Source: Charina bottae (taxonomy: Eukaryota > Chordata > Lepidosauria > Squamata > Charinaidae). From it: a stretch of DNA of 64,000 nt. Below, in pieces: positions 35,726 through 47,500 of this stretch; position 1 is the stretch's first letter, and every line of letters starts with the position of its first letter. The notes under the pieces were generated by a model. It saw nothing but the letters and a program-made list of their open reading frames with translations. It had not been told where the DNA came from and made no database searches. The translations under genes were made by a program, and so were the position numbers. The DNA is taken from assembly GCA_023362775.1 (NCBI GenBank), contig JALMGJ010000006.1:54117501-54181500 (forward strand), in the 5' to 3' direction.

Positions 35726-37699
35726 GATAATGATCATTGGATTCTCCTGGCTTAGTTGCCTTTCTCTATTAACACCATCTCCTGGTAGATAAAACCACCT
35801 TGCACCCTGGTACACATTCTGTATAGAGGTGGCTTTTCCCATAGTTGATGATAGTTGAATTTCAGCCTTTAAAACCAGAACAGCTAAAAAATCTTTATTC
35901 CATTCCAATCTATATGATTACACTCTTTCAAGGGTTTTTGGCCTGTCATGTTTGTTACCATGTCTCATTAAAATGTAATTCTACTGTCAATGACCCCCCT
36001 TCGTTCAACTCTTTCCCATTTTCTCCTTAAGTTAGCTTTTATTTTAACTGCTTTTAATTCCTTCTTTGTGCATTCATGAGGGTGTGGAGAAAGAGAATTA
36101 TATATTTTTGTTTGCTCTTACTATGTTCTAAACTCTCTTATACTTGTGTGGGGCTCCTGCTACTGTCTCTCTCACTGTGGCATGAACATGCCCTGCTAAA
36201 TGTTTTTGAATGACCTGACCTAATGACACAGTGTCATTTTTAGAAACAGACAAGAAAGTTGGAATAAGGATTTCAGCCAGATAAAACCACCAATGATTGC
36301 TCTTACAACATTGTGCTGTATAGAAATGTAACTGGAGGACCTCTAATAAATGTGTGTCTGTTGTTAGAAGGCAAACTTGTCACTTGCTCAGCTCAGTACC
36401 CTCCTTTCTATATTTCCATATGTGGGAAAACACAATCAGTGCTTCATTTTCAATTTTTTAGTTTTTTGAAATATTGTCTGTCTTCCAAAGTGCCTATTTG
36501 CATCAGAAAGGTATAGATTTGGTTTAAGGCACATCCCTAATTTAGAGATGCTTGTCTGTTCCCCCCCCTCCCCTTCTGCATAGCATCCTTGTTCCAAAGA
36601 TACAGGAGCCTTTGGAGGTAAGCAACTGCAGGTGCTATTAGTTATGAATTAATTTATGCTGGATAAATTATTTTGAAAAGCATTATAAGAATACTATAAA
36701 TGTAATGTAATAAAATAATTCAAATATGTCTTAAACAGAAACCATGGATTGGGAAACCTTCTTCAATCCATTTTTTTTTTCATAGGAAGTAATCTGTCAC
36801 TTTGTTGGTAAAAGTATCATCTCACTAAATGTCTTCAACTATTTGGGTATAATATTTGAACTAAAACTGGGCATACTGTACATGCAGAAAGCTATGGTCA
36901 AGTTCATTTCTCTGCATCATTTTCAACAGGTTAAATAATACAAATGCAGAAAAGAAGGGCTTAGGATGGAGAAAACGTATAATATGACATCATGGTATTG
37001 TAAAGAAGGACACATTGATATTTTTCACCAATATTATTGAAAGCTCAGCAATTTGCATGTGATATTACACAATTCCCAGAAGTAGTTTTGTGTTTTCTTG
37101 TTCTCTATCCTTTCCAAATTATAACTGCAAGTCACAGTTTGAGAATGACTTGGGAGTGGTAGCAGAAGACAAGTTGATTCAGTAAATGAAATAAAACTAT
37201 AGCTTTTCCCTGATTATGTCACCAACTTTTACTACTATGTTTTGTACAGCTATCAACTACAGGACATCTAATTACTCCTGATGTGTAAGTCTCAATTTCT
37301 GGAAAGAAAAACAGAGATATTTACACTAGTACCCACATATACATGCACTCTCAGCTCTTTCATCTCCAAGAAAGTAAGTGGCTTATTTAATGAAATAGTA
37401 TATTGCTTTAAATATTTTCCAGACCTCAGTGTCTCCTTGTTTATTTTTAACTTTGCAGAAATGTTAGCAGTTCAGATTAATGCAGGATCCTCCAAATAGG
37501 CAAGTCCAATGACTGAATTCTCTTTATTGATTGCCTCAGACAGGGATAGTTGATGGCAGTCGGCTATAGCTGTTTCCCAGTGTGAGGGTGAGGAAACAAG
37601 AAACTGGGTTTTGACAAAGCTGTTTGGCTCACCGCAGGACAGCCAAAGGACCTTGTGTAAGACAGCTACAATAAAACACAGCCCTCACAGCCAGCCTCC
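35726..37699. other. Unassigned AT-rich sequence
   Basis: No supported gene or recognisable repeat. Short frames only. Confidence 0.4.
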
Positions 37700-38183
37700 G
37701 TAGTGGGAGATTATTGCTGTTATCTTGGCTATCTGCCTCTCTCATTAATCAATTACTTTCCTTCCCCTCACTTCATGGGGAGTCAACAGAAGGTGTTAAA
37801 TCCTTTTCCCCAAACTCTCCTTTATAAATTAAACGTATGCAGAGCAACACTGAAACTGGGCATGCCAGCACACTTAGAGACACATAGATACAGCAAGGAC
37901 TCACAAACCCACTTAATAACTTCTCATTTGATAAAATATCCAGGAAATTCTGATCCCTTTTATGTCCAACTGTTGCTAACTGATCAGAATGATTTAGTCT
38001 CCCTGAATGTAGCTAAATTTTGTTATACAGTCTGCAAAATAAGGCAGACTTTGATTGCCCATTGACGACTCTACCAATTGCAAATATATTATTAAGCTTC
38101 GCTCATTTCATTTAATGTATTTTGTATTTTAATGTATTTTAATGTATTGTATTTATAATTCTGGTCTGTGACCATAATAAAGA
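37700..38183 (+). mobile_element. LINE 3'-end remnant, family uncertain
   Basis: A 120-codon frame at 37703-38065 ends in text (DPFYVQLLLTDQND ... VAKFCYTVCKIRQTL) that I recognise as a recurrent C-terminal segment of squamate LINE-derived frames. The following AATGTATTTTAATGTATT and GACCATAATAAAGAATTGAT lead into a GATT microsatellite, consistent with a LINE 3' UTR and tail. Confidence 0.45.
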
Positions 38184-38214
38184 ATTGATTGATTGATTGA
38201 CTGATTGATTGACA
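38184..38214. repeat. (GATT)n microsatellite
   Basis: Seven GATT/GACT units directly after AATAAAGAATT. Probably the tail of the LINE remnant upstream. Confidence 0.85.
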
Positions 38215-38339
38215 GCAAGCTGGGTTGATTTTATTCTGTAGAAGAGAGGGTGGTGGAGAGTTCAATATCATATTTAATCTTGATATTGGCCAGTTAACTG
38301 CTTACTTCTAAATCAAAATCATTCATGAACAAGTTAAAA

Positions 38340-38790
38340 AGCATTCATCTCAACACAAATATTTGAAAACTCCACTTCTTACTTCCCTTCATTGAGAAAA
38401 TTGTCCATCCATCACTAATCTAAAAGGACAGGATCTCTTACCTTGTGGCTGCTTAGTTCACTTAAGAGCCTTTGATGAGGAATTCTATCAAATCCTATTT
38501 TAAAATCCAAATAAACAGTATCAACAGAGTCACCTACTTCCATGTTCCTCTTGACCCTCTTAAGAACCTCTAAAGGTTGGTGACGTATGATTTGCATTTG
38601 CAGAATCCATTCTGATTTTCTTTCAGCAACTTTTCCCCCCTCTATGTACCCATTTACTTTTTCTTTACTTACAAATTCTCCTAAGTTGCCTGAAACAAAC
38701 TAATTGGATTATAATTCACTGGATCTCCTTTGGGTCCCTTTTTAAAAATGGGTGTCACAACTTGTACATGAATGGGGACTGAGCTGAGAC
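38340..38790 (-). mobile_element. CR1-type LINE fragment, reverse transcriptase region
   Basis: The minus strand at 38415-38597 encodes a CR1-like segment around motif A (VYLDFKIGFDRIPHQRLL, where the active-site context is normally DFSKAFD). Diverged and without a complete motif set. Confidence 0.65.
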
Positions 38791-38989
38791 TGACTGATCA
38801 GGAATGGGAGCTTGGAATCACAGGGGTCAATGTGATGAAAATTTTGTGATGATGTCAAAGTGGGTTTGACATTTCATTAAATGTCAAACCCACTGAGCAA
38901 CTGCTATTTTTTTTAAAGGAGGTTCCATGCTTGATATCATTCAAAAGGAAATTGAAAGTAGACTGCCAATATAATGATAATCTTATACA

Positions 38990-39462
38990 AATTTCTGGTG
39001 AGACCATGCCTGTTTACTGTTCTTATCACTGTTCTTATCACTAGATCTTAAAAAGGATATTATAGACCTAGAAAAGGTGCAAGACAAGCTAACCCAAATA
39101 ACTGGGAAAGTTATTTACAAGGGAATGTCTACAAGGACAGTCTATAGCAATTGGGGATCTTTAGCTTGGAGTGGAAGAAGGTAAGGGAAGACATAATAAG
39201 GGTACATAAAATCATGCATAACATGAATCCTATGGATAGATAGAAATTTTTCATCTGCTCTCACGGTGTTAGAACTTAAGGTCTTTTACTGAAATTAATA
39301 CAAAGAAATTCAGGATGAGAAGGAAGCACATTTTCACACAACTCAAGTTAAATTGTGAAATCTGCTGCCAGCAGCTCTTGCTACCAATTTGGAAGTTTTT
39401 AAAAGTGACTGGAGAGGTTTGTAGAAGATCAGGTTATCCGTGGCTAGTTATATTTGGTGGCT
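38990..39462 (+). mobile_element. CR1-type LINE fragment, C-terminal region
   Basis: A frame-broken plus-strand translation shows YKIMHNMNPMD near 39208, followed by the usual CR1/L3 C-terminal pattern (HFHTTQ..., ...TNLEVFKSDWRG) up to about 39420. Opposite in orientation to the fragment at 38340-38790, so the two are separate insertions or an inversion. Confidence 0.6.
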
Positions 39463-39463
39463 G

Positions 39464-39674
39464 TAGCAATTCGAAAGCATGCAAATGCAAGTAGATGAAT
39501 AGGTACCACTTCGGTGGGTAGGTAACAGCCTTCTGCGTGCGTCATGCCAGCCACATGACTGCGGAAGTGTCTTCGGACAATGCTGGCTCTTCAGCTAACA
39601 AATGGAGATGAGCACTGGCCCCTAGAGTCGGACACAACTGCACAAAATGTGCGGGGGGAACCTTTACCTTTACC
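39464..39674 (+). mobile_element. Sauria SINE, 5'-truncated
   Basis: Starts at AGCAATTCGAAAGCATGCAA and keeps the Sauria body (GGTACCACTTCGGTGGGTAG, CCAGCCACATGAC, GGAGATGAGCACTGGCCCCT). The 3' end is AGAGTCGGACACAACTGCAC and the CCTTTACCTTTACC tail. The tRNA-like head is missing. No clear target duplication. Confidence 0.92.
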
Positions 39675-39828
39675 TTAGTACAGTATTTCAGAATCTTAGG
39701 CAGTGGTGTATCTCATATGCTGGCTACCTCTGAAAATAAGAAGAGGTCTGTTGCCCTCCAGTCCAGACTTATAAGTTTCCCAGCTGCATTGTGATGGAAT
39801 GTGTCTATGAAAGGGGGGGGCAGTTTGA

Positions 39829-39945
39829 TGTGATGGACTACAGTAATGCAGCTGGTTCTCAGGAAGGAGGGAGCACATTCCAAGGAGGGGAGTGAGATAA
39901 GATAAGATACGAAAAGAGAAATGAGTGGGATTCCATATCTCACAG
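39829..39945 (+). mobile_element. LTR-like fragment, partial
   Basis: TGTGATGGACTACAGTAATG, GCTGGTTCTCAGGAAGGAGG and GAGCACATTCCAAGGAGG match the first 70 bp of the fragment at 35453-35725. The match fades after about 39900, so this copy is truncated or diverged. Confidence 0.45.
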
Positions 39946-41879
39946 GGTTGTCCTTGCTTTGATTCAATGAAGATTGTTCTGAGGCAACACTGCAAAGCAA
40001 CTTTGTGAAGCAATGTGCCGCTGCTTCTAAATGGGAAGTGGCTCTACTGCTTTGCTTCACTTCATGTTGCTTTGAGCATCTCATCTGGCAGGCCTGCTTG
40101 TACATAAGCTTCTTCTGACAGTTAAGTCAGGTACTGGACCAGCTAGATGAAGTCTAAGGCAATGCAGAATGCCTCAGCAAGGAGAATTACATTACCTCCT
40201 CATCTCTTGTTGCCTCTGTGAGGTAAAGTTCCCGGTTAAAATGAACTACAGTCACTTTCCACAGGGCTAATGCCTCAATTTGTGATCATTCTCATGTGAT
40301 TCTTGCAAACTACTGGGCGTCTGAGCAGCTCATCTATTCTTGCTAATGCAAGCACAGTCAACAAACAACAGCACAATCAATGAATCAGCTTCTGTTATGT
40401 TCCTTCAGTGTTCTTCCCCAAGGCATAGGCATTCCCAGACTGAAAATTAGAATGGTCAGTCATAATACCACACTAGTCACCTGCCTTTCCTGTGCTGTCT
40501 TTTATCACTGAGGGAAAGCATGCAGGGGTCAGAGGATATTAAATCTGTATCTCCCTGACATTTTAGGAATGGCCCCTTTCACCTTTAATTGCTTCAGATT
40601 ATATTCAAAGGTGGTATAAATACCATCTCAAATCTATGACAAACTTATCTGTGAGCAACTTTCTGCTCATATGATCTCTTTTTTTCAGAGATCATATGAG
40701 CAGAGTTTTCTAGATTTTTTGAGCTTGAGCTTCCTGATCCCCGATACCCATGTTGTTCAGCATTTTCATGTAAGGCCATCCCTGTGTGATGGCAAGATGC
40801 CTTACAAGCAGTTTTCTCTTTCTCCCTGTAAGTCTTGTGCAACTTAACACAGCATAGACTTGTATGTAAAAATGTACCAACTCTTTGGGAATTATAATAT
40901 GTGCCAATTCTAAACAGCGAACACACAAAATTCAAAGGATGTGTGCTGCTTTATGGCAAGGGGTTCTTAAACTTGATTGTTGTTTGCCATAACAACTACT
41001 ACATTTATACCATACACACACACCCTTATTTGTTGGGGAAAAAAATAGCTCATGAAAGAAGTTTTGCTGTTCCATAGAATGATATGCTCCATGTGAAACT
41101 TCCGTCAGATCCAACAGCAAGCAAAGGAAATATTTTAGATGAAGAAAAGGGTTTTAAAAATCTGTGGGAGAGTGCCCTTCCCTGCACACCTGTAGGCTGC
41201 TTTCCCTGGGGAGAAAAATCAACCAACCTTTATGTGGGAGGGAGGCAGCTGGTACAGCAGGATGTCAGAATCATTGCCTCCCATGGATATTTGTAGAGAA
41301 TTTTGCCAGGGTTTTTCTTTTCTTCTTTTCTTCTCTTTTTTCTGGATGAACAGTCAGAAAAGAAACAATGCTGAAGGGGAGGCAAGGGGAACTAGACACA
41401 TTTTAATTCCTTAATCTTTATTGGAATTGGAAGGTTTTGTTTTTACAGAAGTTCCTCTTCAAGAATTCAATTTGTGTGCATGTGAGTATCTTGTATGAAT
41501 TTACACTAGTTGAGCTTGCTTCTGAAAACCTCTTTTTGAAGAATTCTAATACGGGATAACATGTTAACTTTAAATTGTAGTAGAACACAGAACATGACAA
41601 TGTGTTGATTATTATTTTATTATTTATTTTATTTTATTATTATTTTTTCTCCAAGGAGGGTAAAATGGGGGAGGGGGCAGCTTTGTAGATGCATAGGGAG
41701 CTTTCAGCTGAGTTGCGAGGGGAAAAAGATGGGTGGAAGTTATGTGTAGTCACCAAGGAAGTTTACTAGGAAGAAGCAAATATATGAATAAAGAATATTA
41801 GGAGGGTTAAAGCACAGAAAGTACTTATACTTGCAATGGAAACTAAACACAACAAAAAAGCCTCTCTCTCTTTGCTGTA
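39946..41879. other. Unassigned AT-rich sequence
   Basis: A short inverted repeat near 40662-40702 pairs CTGCTCATATGATCTCT with AGAGATCATATGAGCAG. No gene supported. Frames at 39713-40105 and 40645-40935 (minus) lack recognisable domains. Confidence 0.4.
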
Positions 41880-42960
41880 TCAGTAAAAGGGAAGCAATAC
41901 GAAAAGGTAGGCCAATGCCAAGAGAAGATGGTAATGAGGAAAGGGCAAAGATCTTCAACTCTTACTTTGCTTCAGTCTTTTTCCTAAAGGTGACTGCATT
42001 CAAACTGACTTAAGCATAATAGCTGACAGAAAGGAGTGCCAGCCCAAAGTAAGTAAACAGATGGTTAGGGAATGCTTGGCTATCACGAACAAGTTTAAGT
42101 CTTCAGGACCAGATCAGCTACATTTGAAAGTCCTAATGTAATCCCAGAACCTTGTTTTGTAAACAGTGAGAAATCATGCAAGACAAGTATAATGCCAGAG
42201 GATAGATGTTGTTCTTTTTCTCCCCCCCGCCCCCGAAAGAGTGTATGTGTGTGTGGGAGGGGGAAAGCAAGGTAACTACGGTCTAATAAATGTGTCATCG
42301 ATACCAAGCAAATTATGGAACAAATTATTAAGCAGTCAGTTTGTGGGCAAACAGAAATGGGTTTTCCAAGAAAACATCATGCAAATCCAGCCAGCTACTT
42401 ATACAACTGTTTGGATAAGTAGACCATGATAACTCAGTGGACACAGAATACCAAGACTTCAGCAAGCATTTGGGGGGAAAAAATCCTCCATGAAGTCCTA
42501 ATAGAGGAGCTGGCAAAATGTGGGCTGCACTGTGCTAACATTAGATGGGTTTAGAGCTGGTTGCAGTTGTACCCAATTAGTGAATAACAAGCTGAAGAGT
42601 AATGCGGAGTGCAGAGCTACACTCTTAGCACTATGCTGTTCAACATGTTTATAAATGGTTTGTATTAGAATATATGATTATCAAATTTGATAATCAAATT
42701 TTCAGATAACACAAAGATAGAACAGGTAGCAAACACCTTAGAGGATAGTATTAAGATTCAAGAAGATATTAGCAGAGAGAAACATTGGATAAATCCCAGA
42801 AAGATGAATTTCAACCAAAATAGATGCAAAGTATTATATTTGGGTAGGAATAATCAAAGTTATAACTATAGGATGTGGAGGTCCATCCTAGGCAGTGGGG
42901 AGATATAATAGTGATCTTCATGTATCAGAAAGGCTGTTTTGTAGAAGATGGGGCAATAAA
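41880..42960 (+). mobile_element. Decayed CR1 LINE, upstream part of a split copy
   Basis: The plus strand shows CR1 linker and reverse transcriptase text in broken frames: AKIFNSYFASVF at about 41944-41980, KFKSSGPDQLHL near 42091, VLIEELAKCGLH near 42495, LFNMFINGL near 42645, FSDNTKIEQVANT near 42698 (the catalytic ADD box altered to SDN), and RCKVLYLGRNN near 42820. An internal deletion near 42890-42925 leads to AGAAGATGGGGCAA. The copy is then cut by a SINE and an L2, and resumes at 47954. Confidence 0.82.
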
Positions 42961-42965
42961 AAAAA

Positions 42966-43210
42966 GAGCCAGCTTGGTCTAGTGGTTAAGGTGCTGGGCT
43001 AGAAACCAGAAGTCTGTGGGTTCTAGTCCCGCCTTAGGCGTGAAAGCCAGCTGGGTGACCTTCGGCCAGTCACTCTCTCTCAGCCCAACTCACCTCACAG
43101 GGTTGTTGTTGTGGGGAAAATAGGAGGAGGAAGGCGTATTAGGTATGTTCACTGCCTTGAGTTATTTATAAAAATAATAAAGGCAGGATAAAAATTAATT
43201 AAATAAATAA
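42966..43210 (+). mobile_element. tRNA/CORE-type SINE with L2-like tail
   Basis: tRNA-like head GAGCCAGCTTGGTCTAGTGG with an A box, then GGGTTCTAGTCCCGCC (B box). The CORE/MIR-like middle is AGCTGGGTGACCTTCGGCCA. The 3' part (CACTGCCTTGAGTTATTTAT, AAAGGCAGGATAAAAATT) ends in an AAATAAATAAAT tail. The tail type matches L2 rather than BovB, so L2 is the likely partner (inference). Inserted in the CR1 at 41.9-48.2 kb. Confidence 0.88.
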
Positions 43211-43221
43211 ATATTTAGAGT

Positions 43222-43256
<35 letters not shown>

Positions 43257-43991
43257 TCACATTTGTATCCCGCCCATCTCCCCCACAAGGAGGGACCCTG
43301 GGCGGTTCAGAGCAAAAATTTAAAATCAATAAAAACTATAAATATCAATAATAAACATATATATATATATTATACAGATCGATCCAAGAATTGGGTGTAT
43401 AAGGCTGGACAGGGCAGATCTAAGGGGCCAGCCAACCCCAAGACTGGCTATTCCCCTCCCCTCCCCAAGCATGGTGACATAACCAGGTCTTTAGGTTTTT
43501 TCTAAAGTTCAGGAGAGAGGGGGCTGATCTTATTTCAGGAGGAAGAATATTCCAAAGGGCGGGGGCTACCGCAGAGAAGGCACGCCTCCTAGACCCTGTC
43601 AGATGGAATCCTCTTACAGACGGGGTTCGTAGCGTGCCCTCTCTGCAGGACCGGGTGGGACGGGTTGATTGAACGGGGATGAGACGGTCCTTCAGGTAAC
43701 CTGGTCCCATGCCATGTAGGGCTTTAAAGGTGATAACCAACACCTTGAATTGAATCCGGAAGCAAACTGGGACCCAATGCAGCTCACGGAGCAAAGGTGT
43801 TATATGTGCCGATCTTGAGGCACCTAAAATCGCCCGCACGGCTGCATTCTGAACCAGCTGAAGCTTCCGGATGCTCTTCAAGGGTAGCCCCATGTATAGT
43901 GCATTACAATAGTCTATCTGGGAGATGACCAGGGCATGAGTGACTGTTCGAAGGGCCTCTCGCTCCAGGAAAGGGCGTAACTGGCGCAAAA
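43211..43991 (-). mobile_element. L2 LINE, 3' part of a split minus-strand copy
   Basis: Minus-strand L2 running from mid reverse transcriptase C-terminal region to the 3' UTR. The frame 43420-43989 encodes RPFLEREALRTVTHALVIS through THITPLLRELHWVP-type text and ends GWLAP. The terminal hairpin is at 43269-43306 and the (TTTA)n tail at 43217-43257. Its upstream continuation lies at 47743-47953, on the far side of an inserted plus-strand L2. Confidence 0.9.
43217..43257. repeat. (TTTA)n tail of the minus-strand L2
   Basis: About ten TTTA units. Confidence 0.9.
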
Positions 43992-44520
43992 GTCTATTGG
44001 AGTCTATTTGTATTAATTTTTAATTAATTTTTAAGATCATACTAACAACAGCTATCGTTATCTGAATTAACAACTTTTTAACATCCTTTCCCGACTACTC
44101 GAAATCTCTGTCAAACTGTCTGAGGTGGTTAAGATCCCTCCAGAGTGAATGTATTACCCCCTTACTATTGTGAGAGAATGGGAGGGAGTAAGGTATGAAT
44201 GGGAGGTAAGAAATTGAGTATGGAAGAGCACCCCCTGAGTGAGAGGCAGGTGGGACAGGAGTGATTGTGGTGAATGTTGGTACCTCTCCCTGACCAGTGA
44301 AAGAAGTTGTGGGAGAGGTACAGGGTGTGAGTCGGGTGGTGCTAGACCCTACCAGTGCCGAGAGCGGAAGCTGGTGCACTGGGGGGTCTTACCACCGCCC
44401 AAGAGTGTATGGGAATGTGTGTTGGATAGTTTGGAGAAGGGATTCTTGATTAACCCTGAGAATTCCGGAGGCCTGGGAGTGGAGGCTACTGGGCCAGAAC
44501 TGGGAATCTCCGGGGGCTAT

Positions 44521-47500
44521 ATGGCGGGCCATCTGATTCGGGTGGTGACGGGCAGGGGACGGTATGACGGGAACCGGAGGGCATGCCATCTGTGGGGAAG
44601 GCGCCCCCGGTGTTTGTTACCGGTGGTGCGTTCCGGCCCCCCGTGTTCACACCCAGGCCCTGGTAGGCAGATCCTCGGGGGCTCCGGTCTCCGGCTGCTG
44701 CTATTGAATGCCAGGTCGGTGAACAACAAAGCCCCCCTTATAAGTGACTTGATCACGGATGAGGGGGCCGACCTGGTATGTATTACCGAGACCTGGCTGG
44801 CACCAGAGGGGGGAGTGGCCCTCTCGGAAATGTGTCCAGCCGGGTTTCAGGTCTGGCATCAGCCGAGACACCGGGGCAGGGGAGGTGGGGTGGCAGTGGT
44901 CATTCGAGAGTCTCTTGTGGCCTTCAGGGGCGCTGCTCCACAAGTGGCCGGGTGTGAGACCCTGTTTTTCAAGTTGGGTTCACGAGAACAGTTGGGAGTG
45001 TTGCTGCTGTACCAGCCTCCCTGCTGCGTAGCAACCTCCCTGCCTGAGCTGCTCGAGGCTGTCTCGGGGCTGGCAGTGGAGTTCCCCAGACTTATGGTTC
45101 TGGGGGACTTTAATCTGCCATCTCTGGGACGGGACTCGGAGGCGGCTCGGGAGTTCATGGCTACCATGGCAGCTATGGGCCTGTCTCAGATTATTCGTGA
45201 CCCGACTCGTGACAGTGGTCTCACCCCGGACTTAGTTTTCTTGTCTGAGCAGTGGCAATGTGATCTGAGGGGAGAGCTACATCTTTCCCCATTGTCATGG
45301 TCAGACCACGCCCTGGTGACCCTTAGACTCTCTTGTGCTGCCCCACTCCGCAGGGAGGCGGGACCTATTCGATTGGTCCGCTCCCGGCGACTGATGGACC
45401 CAGTGAGGTTTCAGAAGGAGCTGGGAGTTGTTCCCGAGGACTTGCTTCATGGTCCAGTGGAGCTCCTGGCCGCGGCCTGGAACAGGGCCGCGGCTGGAGC
45501 CCTGGACAAGATCGCGCCTATGCGACCTCTCCGGCCCTACTTGGCCCGCCGCTCTCCGTGGTTTACCGAAGAGTTAAGGGCCTTGAAGAGGGTTAAGAGA
45601 CGTCTAGAGCGCCGCTGGAGAAAGACGAAGAATGAATCTGACCGAACACAATCTAGAGCCGCAGTTAAGGCCTACCTTGTGGCGGTAAGAGCGGCGAAAC
45701 GTGAATATTTCTCCGTTCTTATTGCATCCGCAGAATGCCGCCCGACGGCCCTTTTTAAAATTACAAGATCACTGTTGGGTCGGGAGCAGGGGGAGACCCA
45801 CTTACAGGGCCGATCGGAAGAGTTTGCTGAGCATCTGCAGGATAAAATCGCCCAGATTCATTCCAAGTTGGACTCCAAGCATGAGACAGGATCTGTGGAG
45901 ATGCCAGGGGCTCGTACTTACCATGTTATCTGGGAACAGTTTGATCCTGTTGCGCCTGAGGAAGTGGACAGGATCCTCCGGACTGTGAACGCCACCACAT
46001 GCCAGCTTGACCCTTGTCCCTCCTGGCTGGTGAAATCGGCCAGTGAGGTGACATGTGGATGGGTCCAGGCGATGATTAATCTGTCCTTGAGTGAGGGGGT
46101 GTTCCCAGAGGTCTTTAAGGAGGCGCTGGTGCACCCCCTCCTCAAGAAGCCGTCCCTGGACCCTACTATCCTGGGCAATTTTCGCCCAGTCTCCCACCTT
46201 CCCTTTTTGGGAAAGGTGGTTGAGAAGGTGGTGGCTTGGCAACTCCAGAGGATTCTGGAGGAAACGGATTATCTAGACCCCTTCCAGTCAGGTTTCAGGC
46301 CGGGATATGGGACGGAGACCGCATTGGTCGCGCTTATGGATGATCTTTGGCGAGAGCGGGATGGAGGGAGTGCGTCCATCCTAGCTCTCTTAGATCTCTC
46401 TGCGGCTTTCGATACCGTCGACCACGGTATACTATTGGGACGGCTCAGGGAGTTGGGGGTGGGCGGTGTAGTTTTGTGCTGGTTCACCTCCTTCCTCCGG
46501 GGCCGTTCCCAGTCGGTGTTGATAGGGGAGGAGAGGGCTGACCCCCGCCCCCTGACTTGTGGGGTGCCGCAGGGGTCGGTTCTCTCTCCTCTCCTGTTCA
46601 ACATCTACATGAAACCGCTGGGCGAGATCATCCGTCACCATGGGATGAGGTATCACCAATATGCTGATGATACCCAGGTGTACATCTCCATCCCAGGTGA
46701 AGTAAGTGATGCGGTCGATGCCTTATCTCAGTGTCTGGAGGCTGTGGGGGCCTGGATGGGGAACAACAGGCTTCAGCTGAACCCTGGTAAGACGGAGTGG
46801 CTGTGGATTGATGGCCCCCCTAGATCCGGGAAGTTGTCATCTTTGGTTCTGGGTGAGGTGGCACTACCTCGCTCGGATCCAGTGCGGAACCTGGGGGTCC
46901 TCCTGGACTCGCGACTCCTGCTCGAAGAGCAGGTGGCAGTCACGGCCAGGAGGGCCTTTGCTCAACTTCGTGTTGTGCGCCAGTTACGCCCTTTCCTGGA
47001 TCGGGAGGCCCTCCGAACAGTCACTCACGCCCTTGTCATCTCCCGTATAGATTACTGTAATGCGCTCTACATGGGGCTACCCCTGAAGAGTATCCGGAAG
47101 CTTCAGCTGGTTCAGAATGCCGCGGCGCGAGCAGTTATGGGTGCCATGAGATCGGCACATGTAACACCTCTGCTACGCGAGCTGCATTGGCTACCAGTTT
47201 GCTTCCGGGTCCAATTCAAGGTGTTGGTGATTACCTTTAAAGCCCTATATGGCATAGGACCAGGGTACCTGAGGGACCGTCTCGTCCCGATAACGTCGGC
47301 CCGCCCCACCCGTGCATGCAGGGAGGGCATGCTTCGGACCCCCTCAACAAGAGAATTCCATCTGGCGGGGTCCAGGAGACGTGCCTTCTCTGCGATAGCG
47401 CCCGCCTTATGGAACATCTTGCCCCCGGAGGTGAGACTCGCCCCCTCACTCCTGGCCTTCCGGAAGGCCCTCAAGACCTGGCTCTGCCATCGAGCCTGGG

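Noticed and set aside
44239..44520. 94-residue N-terminal extension of the L2 frame
   Set aside because: The extension starts at GTG and contains no ATG before 44521; no endonuclease motif lies within it.
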